Shown here: piece after piece, positions 1-10,498 of the stretch
How positions within the stretch are numbered: position 1 is the first letter of the stretch
How the letters are laid out: the number at the start of each line of letters is the position of its first letter
Assembly: GCF_007655135.1 (NCBI RefSeq)
Contig: NC_045127.1
Coordinates: 18,580,199-18,644,198 of the forward strand
Direction: 5' to 3'
Origin: Punica granatum
Taxonomy: Eukaryota > Streptophyta > Magnoliopsida > Myrtales > Lythraceae
Length of the DNA: 64,000 bases
Translations under genes and position numbers: made by a program
The notes under the pieces: model-generated
The model's database searches: none
Seen by the model: the letters and a program-made list of their open reading frames with translations, nothing else
Told to the model about the DNA's origin: nothing

Positions 1-1404
1 AACAACGTCCAAAATCGGCATTTCCAGTGTACCACATAGATGGTTCTATTTTCCGATAGTTCGCTCGATTATTGGAAGATAGCCAATATTGGACTCCAAA
101 AATCAACTCCAATGCCAAACAGATGAAAAGTGTCCCCAAAGGCATTTTGCAAATCATCTGCTCTATACAGAACAACTTTCTGTATACAGACAACTTTTCA
201 GTGGAAGTCCAAAAATGCCGGTTTCTCGGAGAAAAGTTAATTCCAAATATCAGATGCGGCCACGCCCCACAATCATACAAAGCACGTGCAGAGCTTCAGA
301 TTGTCTTTTGGAAGTCATACAAACACCCTGAATGACTTCCGAGCGAGAAAACGAGCATACCCTTCTTCGGAAGAGCGTAACCGGAGACTGGTCTGATGGA
401 ATTATGGCAAACGAAGTTCACACTTCATTGCCCTGAAAACTCCAGCGGACATTCGTAATTGGACAAAACAGACAGCAAAGCCCTTCTCGATTTCCCGAGT
501 AACCTCCGAAAAGCACAGAAGACCATTTTTAGTGAAGATCCATATCCGAATGTCCTCCTTAGGGAAAATTGACGCCGGATGCTTACCTTACACAATGCTA
601 GCCTTCTCAAGGCTCAATGTGGAATCGTCGGAACGAATCACACAACTCATCTAGACCCCTCGAGCAATGCTTTAAGGGTCTCAGATGCACTTTTCATATC
701 CTTAGAGGCCCAATCTCGGCAAACAGAGATCACAGTGATCTTCGGATCGCCCAAGAAACTCAGAAAACAATCTGAGAAATCCAGTTTCGGCCTCCTAGGA
801 CATCTCCGGCTCCATATTTGCATTACCGGCTTAAGGGTCAAATGCCCACGTAATTTGACAATTTATGTCAAAATGACCGACATGGGATGCAGATACAAGA
901 TATGTTGTCAGAAGTGGGTAACCTCGCTCTGAATGCTTAAAAGGATCAAAACCGGCTTCTGAGCCTCATATAGACATTTGACAATTTCTCCCGGAAAATG
1001 CCAATCTCGGACTCTTTAAACCCGTTTTCTCGCGTATATCGATAATTCGACGTTCAATTCAAACCACGAACTTCGAATGCGCGATCAATCATGACCCGAG
1101 CTTTTTCCCGGTTTCTCCTCTTCGGTCGTGGGACCCACGGGCTATCCAAAATGAGTCACCCTTTACTCTAGAAGCTTCTTCTTCCTCTTCAATGCAAGAA
1201 GCCAACTTGCCCTCTCTTAGCCAAAATATCTTGGAGAGATTGAAGACAACACTCAATGCTCATCAATGCTCATAAATGCTCTTGAATCATCTTCATTAAG
1301 AACACTTGGTCCACATTCATCCTCATCCTCATTAGGCAAACCGAAATTTGCTAATGGGAGGCTTAAGTGTGCTTACTTTTGCTTAATTGCCCATTAGCTT
1401 TGCC

Positions 1405-1412
1405 TATAAATA
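1405..1412 (+). promoter_or_regulatory. LTR TATA box of copy G
   Basis: TATAAATA lies in the context GCCTATAAATAGCCCC. The same element occurs at the equivalent place in L (61288-61295, plus strand) and in both LARD LTRs (13176-13183 and 23593-23600, minus strand). It would divide the LTR into a U3 of about 1.6 kb and a very long R-U5 of about 3 kb. The transcription start is not mapped. Confidence 0.6.
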
Positions 1413-1744
1413 GCCCCAAAGTGATTAACCTAATCACTTCTCCTCTTGCACACTCTCTCCAAGCTGCCTCCCTCAAGAAAAGCTCTCAACTCCATAGCCA
1501 AAACCAGCAAGCTTCAACACTTCAAAACCAAGAGAGAAAAACCGAAGAAAACTCGAAGAAAGCTTTGAGTTTTCATAAGTCGGAAGCCGATGTTCATCAT
1601 CCCGACTTAAGTTCAAAAAATCTCAAACTCCATGGACCACATGTTTTGGACCCAAGGAGTTCATTTATGAACTTAGTTTTTTGGTTTGAAGTTATTTGCT
1701 CATCATTTCAGGTTGATTTCCTCGTTTCGGGCGAAGATCGTGCT

Positions 1745-1990
1745 CTCGGGTGAACAGTGCACCCGTAGCCGCACGCTCGCGCGTCCAGTCGCGCACACGC
1801 GTGCACAGCAGCACGCCCCGCGTGCACAGCCGCGCTCCCCGCTCACCCGCACGTGCACCCGCTAGCACAGCTACGCGCCCCGCGCGCTCGCGCGTCCAAC
1901 CGCGCGCATAGCTACGCGCTCGCGCGCCTCCCGTGCACTCCAGCCACACGCCCCATGCACCTAGCTCCCTGAACGTGCGTGCCCTTACAC
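1745..1990. repeat. CpG-rich imperfect-repeat block in LTR
   Basis: This stretch is made of short imperfect runs of GCGC, GTGCAC and CGCGC in an otherwise AT-rich to neutral LTR. It lies about 330 bp downstream of the TATA box. The same block occurs in R (about 5830-6040), LARD (12620-12840 and 22990-23260) and L (61640-61850), with different lengths and subrepeat arrangement. Open frames over it follow base composition and are not counted as genes. Confidence 0.7.
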
Positions 1991-3600
1991 CCGAGCACTC
2001 TTCCAAGCGTTCAACCGAGTCACCCGACTCTCGGACACTTCCCCGACTCTTTCCTCGTATCCCGAGGCTAGGTAAATCACTCTTGACTTAGAGGAGTTAG
2101 GGCTTTTTACATTATTTGCATGGCTATGGAGTAATATGGCGTTTTATGCATGTTTAACTTACAAGACTTAATTTTTATACACTTTCTTGTTATATTATGC
2201 ATGTTCATCATCATATAACATGTTAGCATGTCGGGAAACGTTTGGATCGACCCTCCAAAGACCTTCCCGACCCGAAATAAGCAAAAGAGCTCTCGGGTTT
2301 TCCTCAAGAAGAGGTGACCGAGGCTTGGCTTGCTTTCCTCGAGTTAAGATCGGCCTTCTTAGCCCGATCCAAGCTTGATTCCCGAGTTTTCTCGTGTTTC
2401 CTTACGTGCATGAAGTCGGTATTGTTTTATCGATTCCTTAAATAACTTGTTTGTGCATGTTTGCATGTTCGAATGTCAAGTCATGGCAATACCGACTTTC
2501 GTTTAATCGTGTCATTTATCATGTTTGTCGTTTAAGCATGCGAGAAATGATTCGAAACGAGACGGGGAAACCTCGTGGATTCCCATTCGGGCCATGAGAC
2601 CTCTCGGCTATCTCCAAGGAGAAGTAACCGAGAGCCTCTTAGACTCGTACGGGTGGCATGAGGATTCTTCTTCTCGTTTTGAGTCCGTTCTCGGCCTTCG
2701 TGTAATTTGCAATTTACATTATTTTCGCAATATCGCATGAAAATGTCTTTTCAAAACAAAGCATGCATGGATTCGGGTATCAATGACTCATTCGGGTCCA
2801 TTTGGTTATGAGGGTAGTTTCGATCATTGGACCAAATATCCTCGATCCTTACGGAACCGTCTTGGTCGTCGAATCACGAATCGTTTTCACAATTAATGCA
2901 TTCGGCGATAACCTTAAGCATTAATTCCACGAACGGGTTAATCGGGACGTTCACACGGTTAATTCATTCAATTTAAACAACTTTGCATGAATTGGACATT
3001 AATTTGTAACTCGCGTCGACGAATTACAAAACGGTGTTAATGCCCTTTTCAAAACCCTCATACTTTCAAATCCGTATTGTGTTGTTCTCCTTTTCTGAAA
3101 ACAAATTTTTAAATCAAGGGCAAGAACATCATTTTGTGATTTGCCGACATCCTAGCTCAGTTTAAGGTGTCAATTGGGTACTCTGTATCAAAATTACAAT
3201 TAACTGACTAATCATTTCACTCGACTTAACCAAATGCTAGAAAATGGTTAGGTGGAACTCTAGGTTCCAAATCTAGAGTCAAAACACGAGTTGGGCTAAT
3301 TCAGTGGTAATTCAGTGTCACAACACCGAATCACTGTAAAAACAATCCACACACTCGAAACTTGACTACGGACACCCGACATGTCAGGTTCTCAAACCAA
3401 AGCCGAATGCTAAAACATTGGCACCTGCTTGTTTGTCTACGGTAGGATTTGCATGCCAAAATACCCCGGATCAATAAACTTGTTAAAACACGTACACTCG
3501 ACAATAACAAACACCTTGTCTGTTATTAACATGTTGCGTGTTATCTTTCCGCACCTGTTTGCCATGCGGGTCGAGCCTGATCCCTAGGCCGAATAATATT

Positions 3601-3681
3601 AGGGTTCAACGCCCTATTCATCGATCACAGGGTCCAACGCCCTAATCAACACTCACAGGGTCCAACGCCCTATTCAGTGAG
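3601..3681 (+). repeat. Three 28-bp AGGG...CCCT repeats
   Basis: There are three tandem units of the type AGGGTCCAACGCCCT plus spacer. Each unit can fold, with AGGG pairing with CCCT. Equivalent triplets are at 4920-5004, 10947-11019, 21308-21380 and 63448-63524. In H (about 40290-40345) and E (about 44460-44530) the paired bases become GGGG and CCCC. Confidence 0.7.
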
Positions 3682-4158
3682 AGCGTGCATTGAATTTCAG
3701 TTCTTCGGTCTTTTCCCTAAACTCACGGTGAGTTAGAGCGGAATAATAACCGAACGCGAGTCGACTGGAATTCGGCCATTTGTAATTTGTATTTATTGTT
3801 TTCGAGAGCATTGTAAGGATTTTATTTTGTACATTTATTCTGTAAGAATTCCAGTCGGTGAGCGAACGGTTCGAGAGTCGAATTAATCGAATCGGTCTAA
3901 TTCTTGCCCAGATACAAGTAAATCCAAGAACCCGCGGTTCTGGCTCAAGCAGGGATTCAACCTCCATGGTTCGATGAACTGTAACGCAAGATTGTGAACC
4001 AATTCCCCGACACATGGGTTTACTTCTCTCTCGGCTTCTCCACTGACATCGTTTAATTCATCGAAGTTACGGTGTCAAAACGTGAGAGCCGAGTGCAGCT
4101 TAATTCATGCGGTAAATCATAAAACATGCAAGCCTAGCAAACCAGAGTACCGAAAGGG

Positions 4159-4181
4159 CGTGCGGGATATAGGCCCGCACG
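4159..4181 (+). other. Conserved LTR stem-loop (copy G)
   Basis: CGTGCGGG, a 7-nt loop ATATAGG and CCCGCACG form a perfect 8-bp stem about 255 bp before the LTR end. The structure is identical in LARD (10110-10132 on the opposite strand) and is also present in the divergent LTRs F, H and E with paired changes. Confidence 0.6.
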
Positions 4182-4436
4182 TAACATGAACCCCCGAACT
4201 CGGATTTTCCGGTTCCGCACAGACCAATGCCTTAACAACAAACTAGGTGTTCCATACCCCTAGACCCGGGTAACTTATCCGCCCTCGACCTTCGGGTCGT
4301 AAAATGATAAGTGGCGACTCCTTCTCTCATGCGTGTCCGTCACGTGTCCCCACGGGAAGGTGGACACCCCCAAGCCGCGCGATCCAAAAGCGCGCATGCG
4401 GGCCCCGACGAGAGTCCACATTCGGGTCCGTATACA

Positions 4437-7400
4437 GGCCCTTTCGGTACTCAGGTTTGCTAGGGTTGCATGTTTTATTATTTACCGCATGTATTAAGTT
4501 GCGCTCGACTCGCACGTTTTGACACCGTAAATCCGATGAATTAAACGATGTCGGTTGAGAAGCCGAGAGAAGTAAATCTGTGTGTCGGGAAATTGGTTTA
4601 CAATCTTGCAATACAGCTCATCAGACCATGGAGGTTGAATCCCTGCGTGAACCAAAGCCACGAGATCTTGGATTTACTTCCCTTTGGGCAAGCCTGAAAC
4701 CGATTCGAATGATTCAACTCTCAGACCATTTGCTTGCCAACTGAGATTCTTACAGATTGAATGTACAAGATGAAAATACTTACAATAAGCTCTTAGAAAT
4801 ACATCAAATCATAATTACAAATAGGTGAATCTCAGTTAGTTTGCATTCGGTTATTATTTCGCTCTAACTCACCGTGAGTTTAGGGAAACACCGAAAAAGA
4901 ATTGAAACTTGATACACGCTCTCACTGAATAGGGTGTTGGACCCTGTGAGTGATGATTAGGGCGTTGGACCCTGTGATCGATTAATAGGGCATTGAACCC
5001 TGTGATGTTCGTCCTAGAGATCAGGCTCGACCAGCATAACCAACAATAACAGAAAAGCAACAAACAACATGCATATTGTTTGGAAAAGACAATTATAATG
5101 TGAGATTTGTGGCGTTATTGAAATAGCGACTTACACGAAATCTGAGAACCGATTCAAAACGGGGAGAGGAAGCCTCGTGCAACCAGTACGAGTCTAAGAG
5201 ACTCTCGTCCATTTCTCCTTGGAGAAAACCGAGAGGTCTCATGGCCCACATCGGGTTTCATGAGTTTTCACCATCTCGTTTCGAATCATTTCTCGCATGC
5301 TCAAGTAACAAACACGATAAATGACACAATTAAACAAAAGTCGGTATTGCCATGATTTGAGTAACGCATTCAAACATACAAACAGGCACAAACAAATTAT
5401 TTGGGGAATCGATAAAACAATACCGACTTCATGCAGTGGGGAAAACACGAGGAAACTCGGGAATCGAACTTGGATCGGGTCAAGAAGATCGTTCCTTGCC
5501 CAAAAAGAGCAAGAGAGCATTCAGCCACCTCTCATGGAGGGTAACTCATGAGCTCTTTGCCTTTCCCGGGCCGAGATGTTCTTCTTAACTACAATACAAG
5601 TGTTTCCCGACATGTTGACATGTTAATCAAGGATAAACATGCATTATATAATGTAAAAGTGCATAAAAATGAAGTCTTGCAAGTGAACACGCTTTGTGCA
5701 CCATATAACTCCATGAACATGCAATAAATGTAAAAAGCCCTAACTCCTCTAATTCAAGAGTGATTTACCTAGCCTCGGGATACGAGGAAAGAATCGGGGA
5801 AGTGTTCGAGAGTCGGGTGACTCGGTGGAATCCTCGGAAGGATGTTCGGGTGCACAAGGTGCACGTTCGGGCGAGTTGGGCACGCGGCTGGGCGTGTACG
5901 GGGGTGCGGAACGCGCGAGCAGGCCCACAGGCAGAGGCACGAGGCGCAGGTGACCGCGCGGGGGCCCGGCTAGGCGCGGCAGCAGGCGTGTGCGGCTGGC
6001 CGCGCGAGCGTACGGACGGGCGTCACTATTCACCCGAGAGCACGATCTTCACCCAAAATGAATAAATCAACCTGAAATGATGAGCAAATGACTTCAAACC
6101 AAAATTCTAAGTTCAAAAATGAACTTCTTGGGTCCAAGACATGTGGTCTATGGAGTTTGAGAAATTTTGGATCTAAGTCGGAATAGTAACCGCCATGGAT
6201 TTCGACTTAAACTCCAAAGGTTTTGGCTTGATTTTTGCTTGGATGAGCTACGATTTTGCTGCTGGAGCTATGGAGGAATTGAGAGCATTCCTAGAGTGAG
6301 AAAGCTAGAGAGAGTATGCAAGAGGAGAAGTGATTAACTTAATGACTTTAGAGCAATATATAGGCAAAGCTAATGAATAATTAAGCAAAACAAAGCACAA
6401 TTATCCCCTTGATTAACAAAAGTCGATTTTGCTAATGAAGATGATGATGAATATGGGCCAAGTGTCTTGATGAAGAAGAAGCCAAATGCATTGATGAGCA
6501 TTTATGAGGGCTTGTGTGTTGTCTTGAAAGACTTAGAGATATTTTCATGCAAGTGTGCAAGAGAAGCTTGGGGTGGACGGTTTGGCAAGGGAGGAGTTGC
6601 CCTTGGGCAATTCATGGGTCCCACGACCGAAGAGGAGAAATCGGGGGAAAGCTTGGGTCTCGATTGATTGCATATTCGAATCTCGTGGTTCAAATTGAAC
6701 GTCAAATTGTCGATATACGCAAGAAAACGGATTTAATGATCCCAAGATTGGCATTTTTCGAGGAAAAATGTCCCGGGTCCGTATGAGGCTCGGAAGCCGA
6801 TTTTGCTCATTATAGGTGACCAGAGCGAAGTTAACCGCTTCTGACAGCATATCTTGTGTCTGCATCTCACGTTGATTATTTTGACATAAATTGTCAGACA
6901 ACGTGAACAATTGTCCCTTAAGCTGGTAATGCAAACGTGGAGTCGGAGACGCCCTAGGAGGCTGAAACTGGATTTCTCTGATTGCTTTTTGAGTTGCTTG
7001 GGCGCTCCGAAGATCACTGTAATCTCTGTTTCCCAAGATCGAACCTCTAAGGACTTGAAAAGTACATCTGAGACCTCTAAAGCACTGCTCGGGAGGTCTA
7101 GATGAGTTGTGTGATTCATTCCGACGATTCCACGTTGAGCCTTGGGAAGGCTAGCACTTTCTAGGGTAGGCATCCGGCGTCAAGTTTCCGTAAAAAGGAC
7201 CTCCGGATATGCATTTCCATTGAAAATGGCCTTTTTTGCTCCTCGAAGGTTACTCGGGAAACTGAGAAGAGTTCTGTTGTCTGTTTTGTCCAATTGCGTA
7301 TGTCCGCTAGAGTTTTTAGGGCAATGCAGTATGAACTTTGTTTGTCGTTATTCCATCAAACTAGTCTCCGGTTATGCTCTTCCGAAGAGGGGTATGCCCG

Positions 7401-8281
7401 TTTTGTCGCTCGGAAGTCATTTTAAGTGTCTGTGTGGTTTCCAAAAGACAATCTGAAGCATTGCTCGTGCTCTGTATGCTTGTGGGGCATGGCCGCATAT
7501 GATATTTGGAATTAACTTTTCCCTGAGAAACCGGTATTTTTGGATTTCCACTAAAAAGTTGTCTGTAATATGAACTTGCTCTGTATGGAGCAGTTGATCT
7601 GCGAAATGTGTTTGGAGACACTTTTCATCTGTTTGACGCCGCGAGGAATTTTTGAAGCCCAATATTAACTATCTTCTGATGGTCGAGCGGACCAGTGGAA
7701 AATAGGACCGTTCACGTGGTATAGTGAAAATGCCGGTTTGGATGCTGTCTGAGCTGTCTGTTTGCTCTGTATGTCACTAGATGATTCTGTATGTTCTTCT
7801 GTCATATGCTTGAATCATTTGCCTATCTCTGTTGACTTAAGAATGAATAGCAATTTGCTGCTATGTCGAGCATTCTTCTGTATTGATGCTCAAGTCGTAG
7901 AGTGAATTGATGTTGATAGGCAATGCCTGAACTGGTGAGACAAAATCGGGTGCTAACAGGCACCGCAAGGGATTTTTGAAGCCCAATATTGACTATCTTC
8001 TGATGGTCAAGTGAACCATTAGAAAATAGCACTGCCGGTGTTGTATTTTGAAAATGTCGATTTGGAAGCTGTCTTGGCTCTATGTTTGCTTTGTATATCA
8101 CAGGATGATTCTGAAAGTTCTTATGTCGTATGCTTAAATCATCTACTTGTCTCTGTTGATTTGAGGATGAATAGTGATATGCTGCTCTGTGGTGCCTTCT
8201 TCTGTATCAATGCTCAAGTCATAGCCTGAATTGTTGTTGATGCGCATTGCTGAACTGGTGAATCAAAATGGGGTGTTGACA
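4437..8281 (-). mobile_element. Family A LTR, copy R (partial, inverted)
   Basis: This is a minus-strand copy of the giant LTR. It starts at 8281, where the minus strand reads TGTCAACACCCC, and runs to 4437. There it joins the end of copy G, about 290 bp before its own expected end. The missing part should lie beyond the left window edge if G inserted here. It is more diverged than the LARD LTRs and its TATA region (6355-6362) is altered to TATATATT. No polypurine tract precedes 8281, so a solo LTR or 5' LTR is likelier than a 3' LTR. Target bases 8282-8286 (GTGGT) are the predicted duplication. No gene is seen. Confidence 0.8.
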
Positions 8282-8971
8282 GTGGTCGGACATGACCAAG
8301 GAGCTCGACCTATCCTACGGCTGTCTCGAGAGTCAAGCGACTCTTCTACTATACATCGGTTCGGTCGGACCCAGCCTCCGGCTCTTTGAGCCCGCGTTAC
8401 ATTAATTTACTTTTCGGTTATTCACAAAAAATTCTTGGTGAGCACGAGTGAAATATTAGCTTAACGCGAACCAACCGGGTACATGTAATGTGTCGTGTCT
8501 GTATTTTTCATTTATTTGAGAGAATATTGTAAGGATTTCTTTTTGTGCTTTTATTTAGTCATTGTAAGGAACTCGGTTGGTAAGTAAATGGTCTGAGCGC
8601 TTCATCGAATTTACGGTGTCAAAACGGGTAAAGAGTGTGCAACCTAATTCATGCGGTAAATAAATAAAAATGGCAAGCCCTAAATAAACAGAGTACCGAA
8701 AGAGCGTACGAAATATAGGCTCGTACATAACAAAACCTCCGAACTCGGAACTTCCGGTTCCGCATGACCATATGCCTTTGTAAATAGGTGTATCCTTAAC
8801 CCTAGACCCAAGCAACTCACCGACCCTCGACCTTCGGGTCGTAAACTGGTAGTGGTGACTCCTTCTCACGCGTGTCCGTTATGCATCCCCACAGGAAGGT
8901 GGGCACTCCCAAGCCGTGCGTACAGGCACGTGCACGCGGGCCCTGACGAGATTAAGATTCGGGTCCACACA
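8282..8971 (+). mobile_element. 3' end of an Ogre/Tat LTR, element F
   Basis: This plus-strand LTR terminus ends GGGTCCACACA at 8971. Its content matches 44590-45448 and, in reverse, 56672-57530: GAGCTCGACC near the start, a block ending GAGCACGAGTG, and GTCCGTTATGCATC near the end. Beyond 8971 the sequence is H coding DNA on the minus strand, so F appears inserted in H with ACGCC (8972-8976) as predicted target duplication. Everything left of 8282 in F is replaced by copy R; the rest should lie left of the window. Confidence 0.7.
8706..8726 (+). other. Stem-loop variant with compensatory changes (F)
   Basis: GTACGA and TCGTAC pair across a loop containing ATATAGG. Relative to family A (GTGCGG with CCGCAC), two stem positions changed on both sides and pairing was kept. 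Confidence 0.55.
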
Positions 8972-8976
8972 ACGCC

Positions 8977-9855
8977 TATGACGCTTATCTGCTGCTCGAG
9001 GTTCCCGACGCTACCCTCGTAGATCCATGGGACCCCGCTATCTTGATATGGCTCCTTAGTCGGGACGTCGATCACGAACAGGGTAGGCGCGTCACCAAAC
9101 TTTGTGGACCCAAATGTGACTTCCGCTAGAACATACCCGATCACGAAGGGGATCAGGCCCTCCTGCTTGTCTTCGTCCCCTCCTAGGGCGCACACGCTGA
9201 TCATGTTGATACTGGGTCCCAAGCTTGACCCATGATCAGGGAGGGGATTGGCCTACACGTTTGGCGGCTTTACCGGATTGAACGGAAGCTCCTTCTTGTC
9301 AATCATCTCCTGGATTTTGTCCCTTAATCTCCAGCAGTTGTCGACGGTGTGGCCTGGAGCACCTTGGTATTACTCGCAGGGCAAGCTCTGATTCTAATTT
9401 GCAGGGTTAAAATTAGGGTCGAGGGCTTCCGGTGTGATTAAGCCGACCCCGACGAGTTATCGATAGATCTGCAAGGGCAAGACCGGCAACGACGTGTACT
9501 GTTTGCGTTGCTTGGTCTGTGTCGCACCGCCCTGTTGACTCGGTGGAGCTAGGGCCTACTGCACCAGCTGAAGGGCTCTCGAAGCCGAGGGCCTATTCTA
9601 TTAGGTCTAAGGAGGAGCAGGGGCATATTGGTGGATGTACTACTGCGGAGCTGATGATGAAAAAAGGGCCAGTGGGGCGGAGTAGTAGATCGACCGGGCC
9701 GAGTATTACTACTGACATTGCATGAGAGACGGGGCATACGCTTGAGCGGCTAATGGCATGGGCACGTAGCTTACCGAATACTGCTAGGGGGCTTGGCGCC
9801 CTAGGTTGACGGCGTTGACAGATGCATCTTTCCCCTTCTTGCTTTCTATGGAAGA
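8977..9855 (-). pseudogene. H gag, third part, through linker to protease boundary
   Basis: The minus-strand translation from 9855 gives a KKGKDASVNAVN-like segment and then a Pro/Gln/Tyr-rich linker broken by frameshifts. Next come segments recognisable from Ogre/Tat gag proteins: PLQIYR, LITPEALDPNFNPAN, GAPGHTVDNCWRLRDKIQ, MIDKKELPFNPVKPPNV, the NPLPDHGS motif, and finally FVIDVPTKEPYQDSGVPW near the gag-protease boundary. Several in-frame stops are present (after IYR, NPAN, CE and PNV). Gag would package the element RNA in cytoplasmic particles. The reading continues from 25191 across the LARD insertion and stops at 8976, where LTR F begins. Identification is by remembered family motifs and is confident at lineage level. 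Confidence 0.8.
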
Positions 9856-10109
9856 TGTACGGACCCGAATGTGGACTCTCGTCAGGGCCCGCATTGCGCG
9901 CTTTTGGATCGCGCGGCTTGGGAGTGTCCACCTTCCCGCGGGGACGCGTGACGGACACGCATGAGAGAAGGAGTCGCCACTTATCATTTTACGATCCGAA
10001 GGTCAAGGGCAGATAAGTTACCCGGGTCTAGGGGTATGGAACACCTAGTTTGTCGTTAAGGCATTGATTGGTGCGGAACCAGAAAATCCGTGTTCGGGGG
10101 TTCATGTTA

Positions 10110-10132
10110 CGTGCGGGCCTATATCCCGCACG
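10110..10132 (-). other. Conserved LTR stem-loop (LARD 3' LTR)
   Basis: The 8-bp stem CGTGCGGG with CCCGCACG and a 7-nt loop occurs about 255 bp inside the LTR end, as in copy G. Confidence 0.55.
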
Positions 10133-10176
10133 CCCTTTCGATACTCTGGTTTGCTAGGCTTGCATGTTTTATTATT

Positions 10177-10498
10177 AGGGTAAATTACAAAAAAAACCCA
10201 AGTTTTGTAAAATGTCTCAATTTTGTCCTAAATTTTGTTTTGTAACAGAAAAAACCATAAGTTTTCTAAAATGTCTCAAAAATGATCTCCGTTATAACTT
10301 CCGTCAATTTTTGCCTACGTGTGACCTACGTGGACTGTTAAAGGGACCCACCATTAGCAACAAAAATTGACGGAAGTTATAACGGAGGTCATTTTTGAGA
10401 CATTTTAGAAAACTTATGTTTTTTATTGTTACAAAACAAAATTTAAGACAAAACTGAGACTTTTTACAAAATTTGGGTTTTTTTTTGTAATTTGCCCT
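10177..10498. mobile_element. 322-bp foldback MITE
   Basis: The termini AGGGTAAATTAC and GTAATTTGCCCT are inverted repeats that continue inward, so almost the whole element folds into one long hairpin with a loop near 10315-10360. The flanks TTATTATT (10169-10176) and TTATTATT (10499-10506) are an 8-bp target duplication, and the empty site is visible in the partner LTR at about 20855-20870. There is no coding capacity. The 8-bp duplication suggests hAT-type mobilisation, but the ends are not the usual CAGGG, so the superfamily is left open. It inserted after LARD did. Confidence 0.9.

Larger units (their letters stand above)
1..4436 (+). mobile_element. Family A giant LTR, copy G (left end cut by window)
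   Basis: This is a plus-strand copy of a roughly 4.6-kb LTR. It aligns by eye over its whole length with 59709-64000 (same strand) and with 9856-14712 and 20548-25190 (opposite strand). About 200 bp of the LTR start, which should read TGTCAGCACCC, lies outside the window. The 3' end reads GGGTCCGTATACA, a 2-bp variant of the family end GGGTCCGTACA. It holds a TATA box at 1405, a CpG-rich block at 1745-1990, three 28-bp repeats at 3601-3681 and a stem-loop at 4159-4181. There is no primer site after the end; the sequence passes straight into minus-strand copy R. I infer that G, as a solo LTR or the end of an element, inserted into R. No protein-coding function is seen. Confidence 0.85.

Noticed and set aside
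1..8281. G and R as the two LTRs of one element
   Set aside because: They are in opposite orientation and abut with no interior, so they cannot be a retrotransposon pair.
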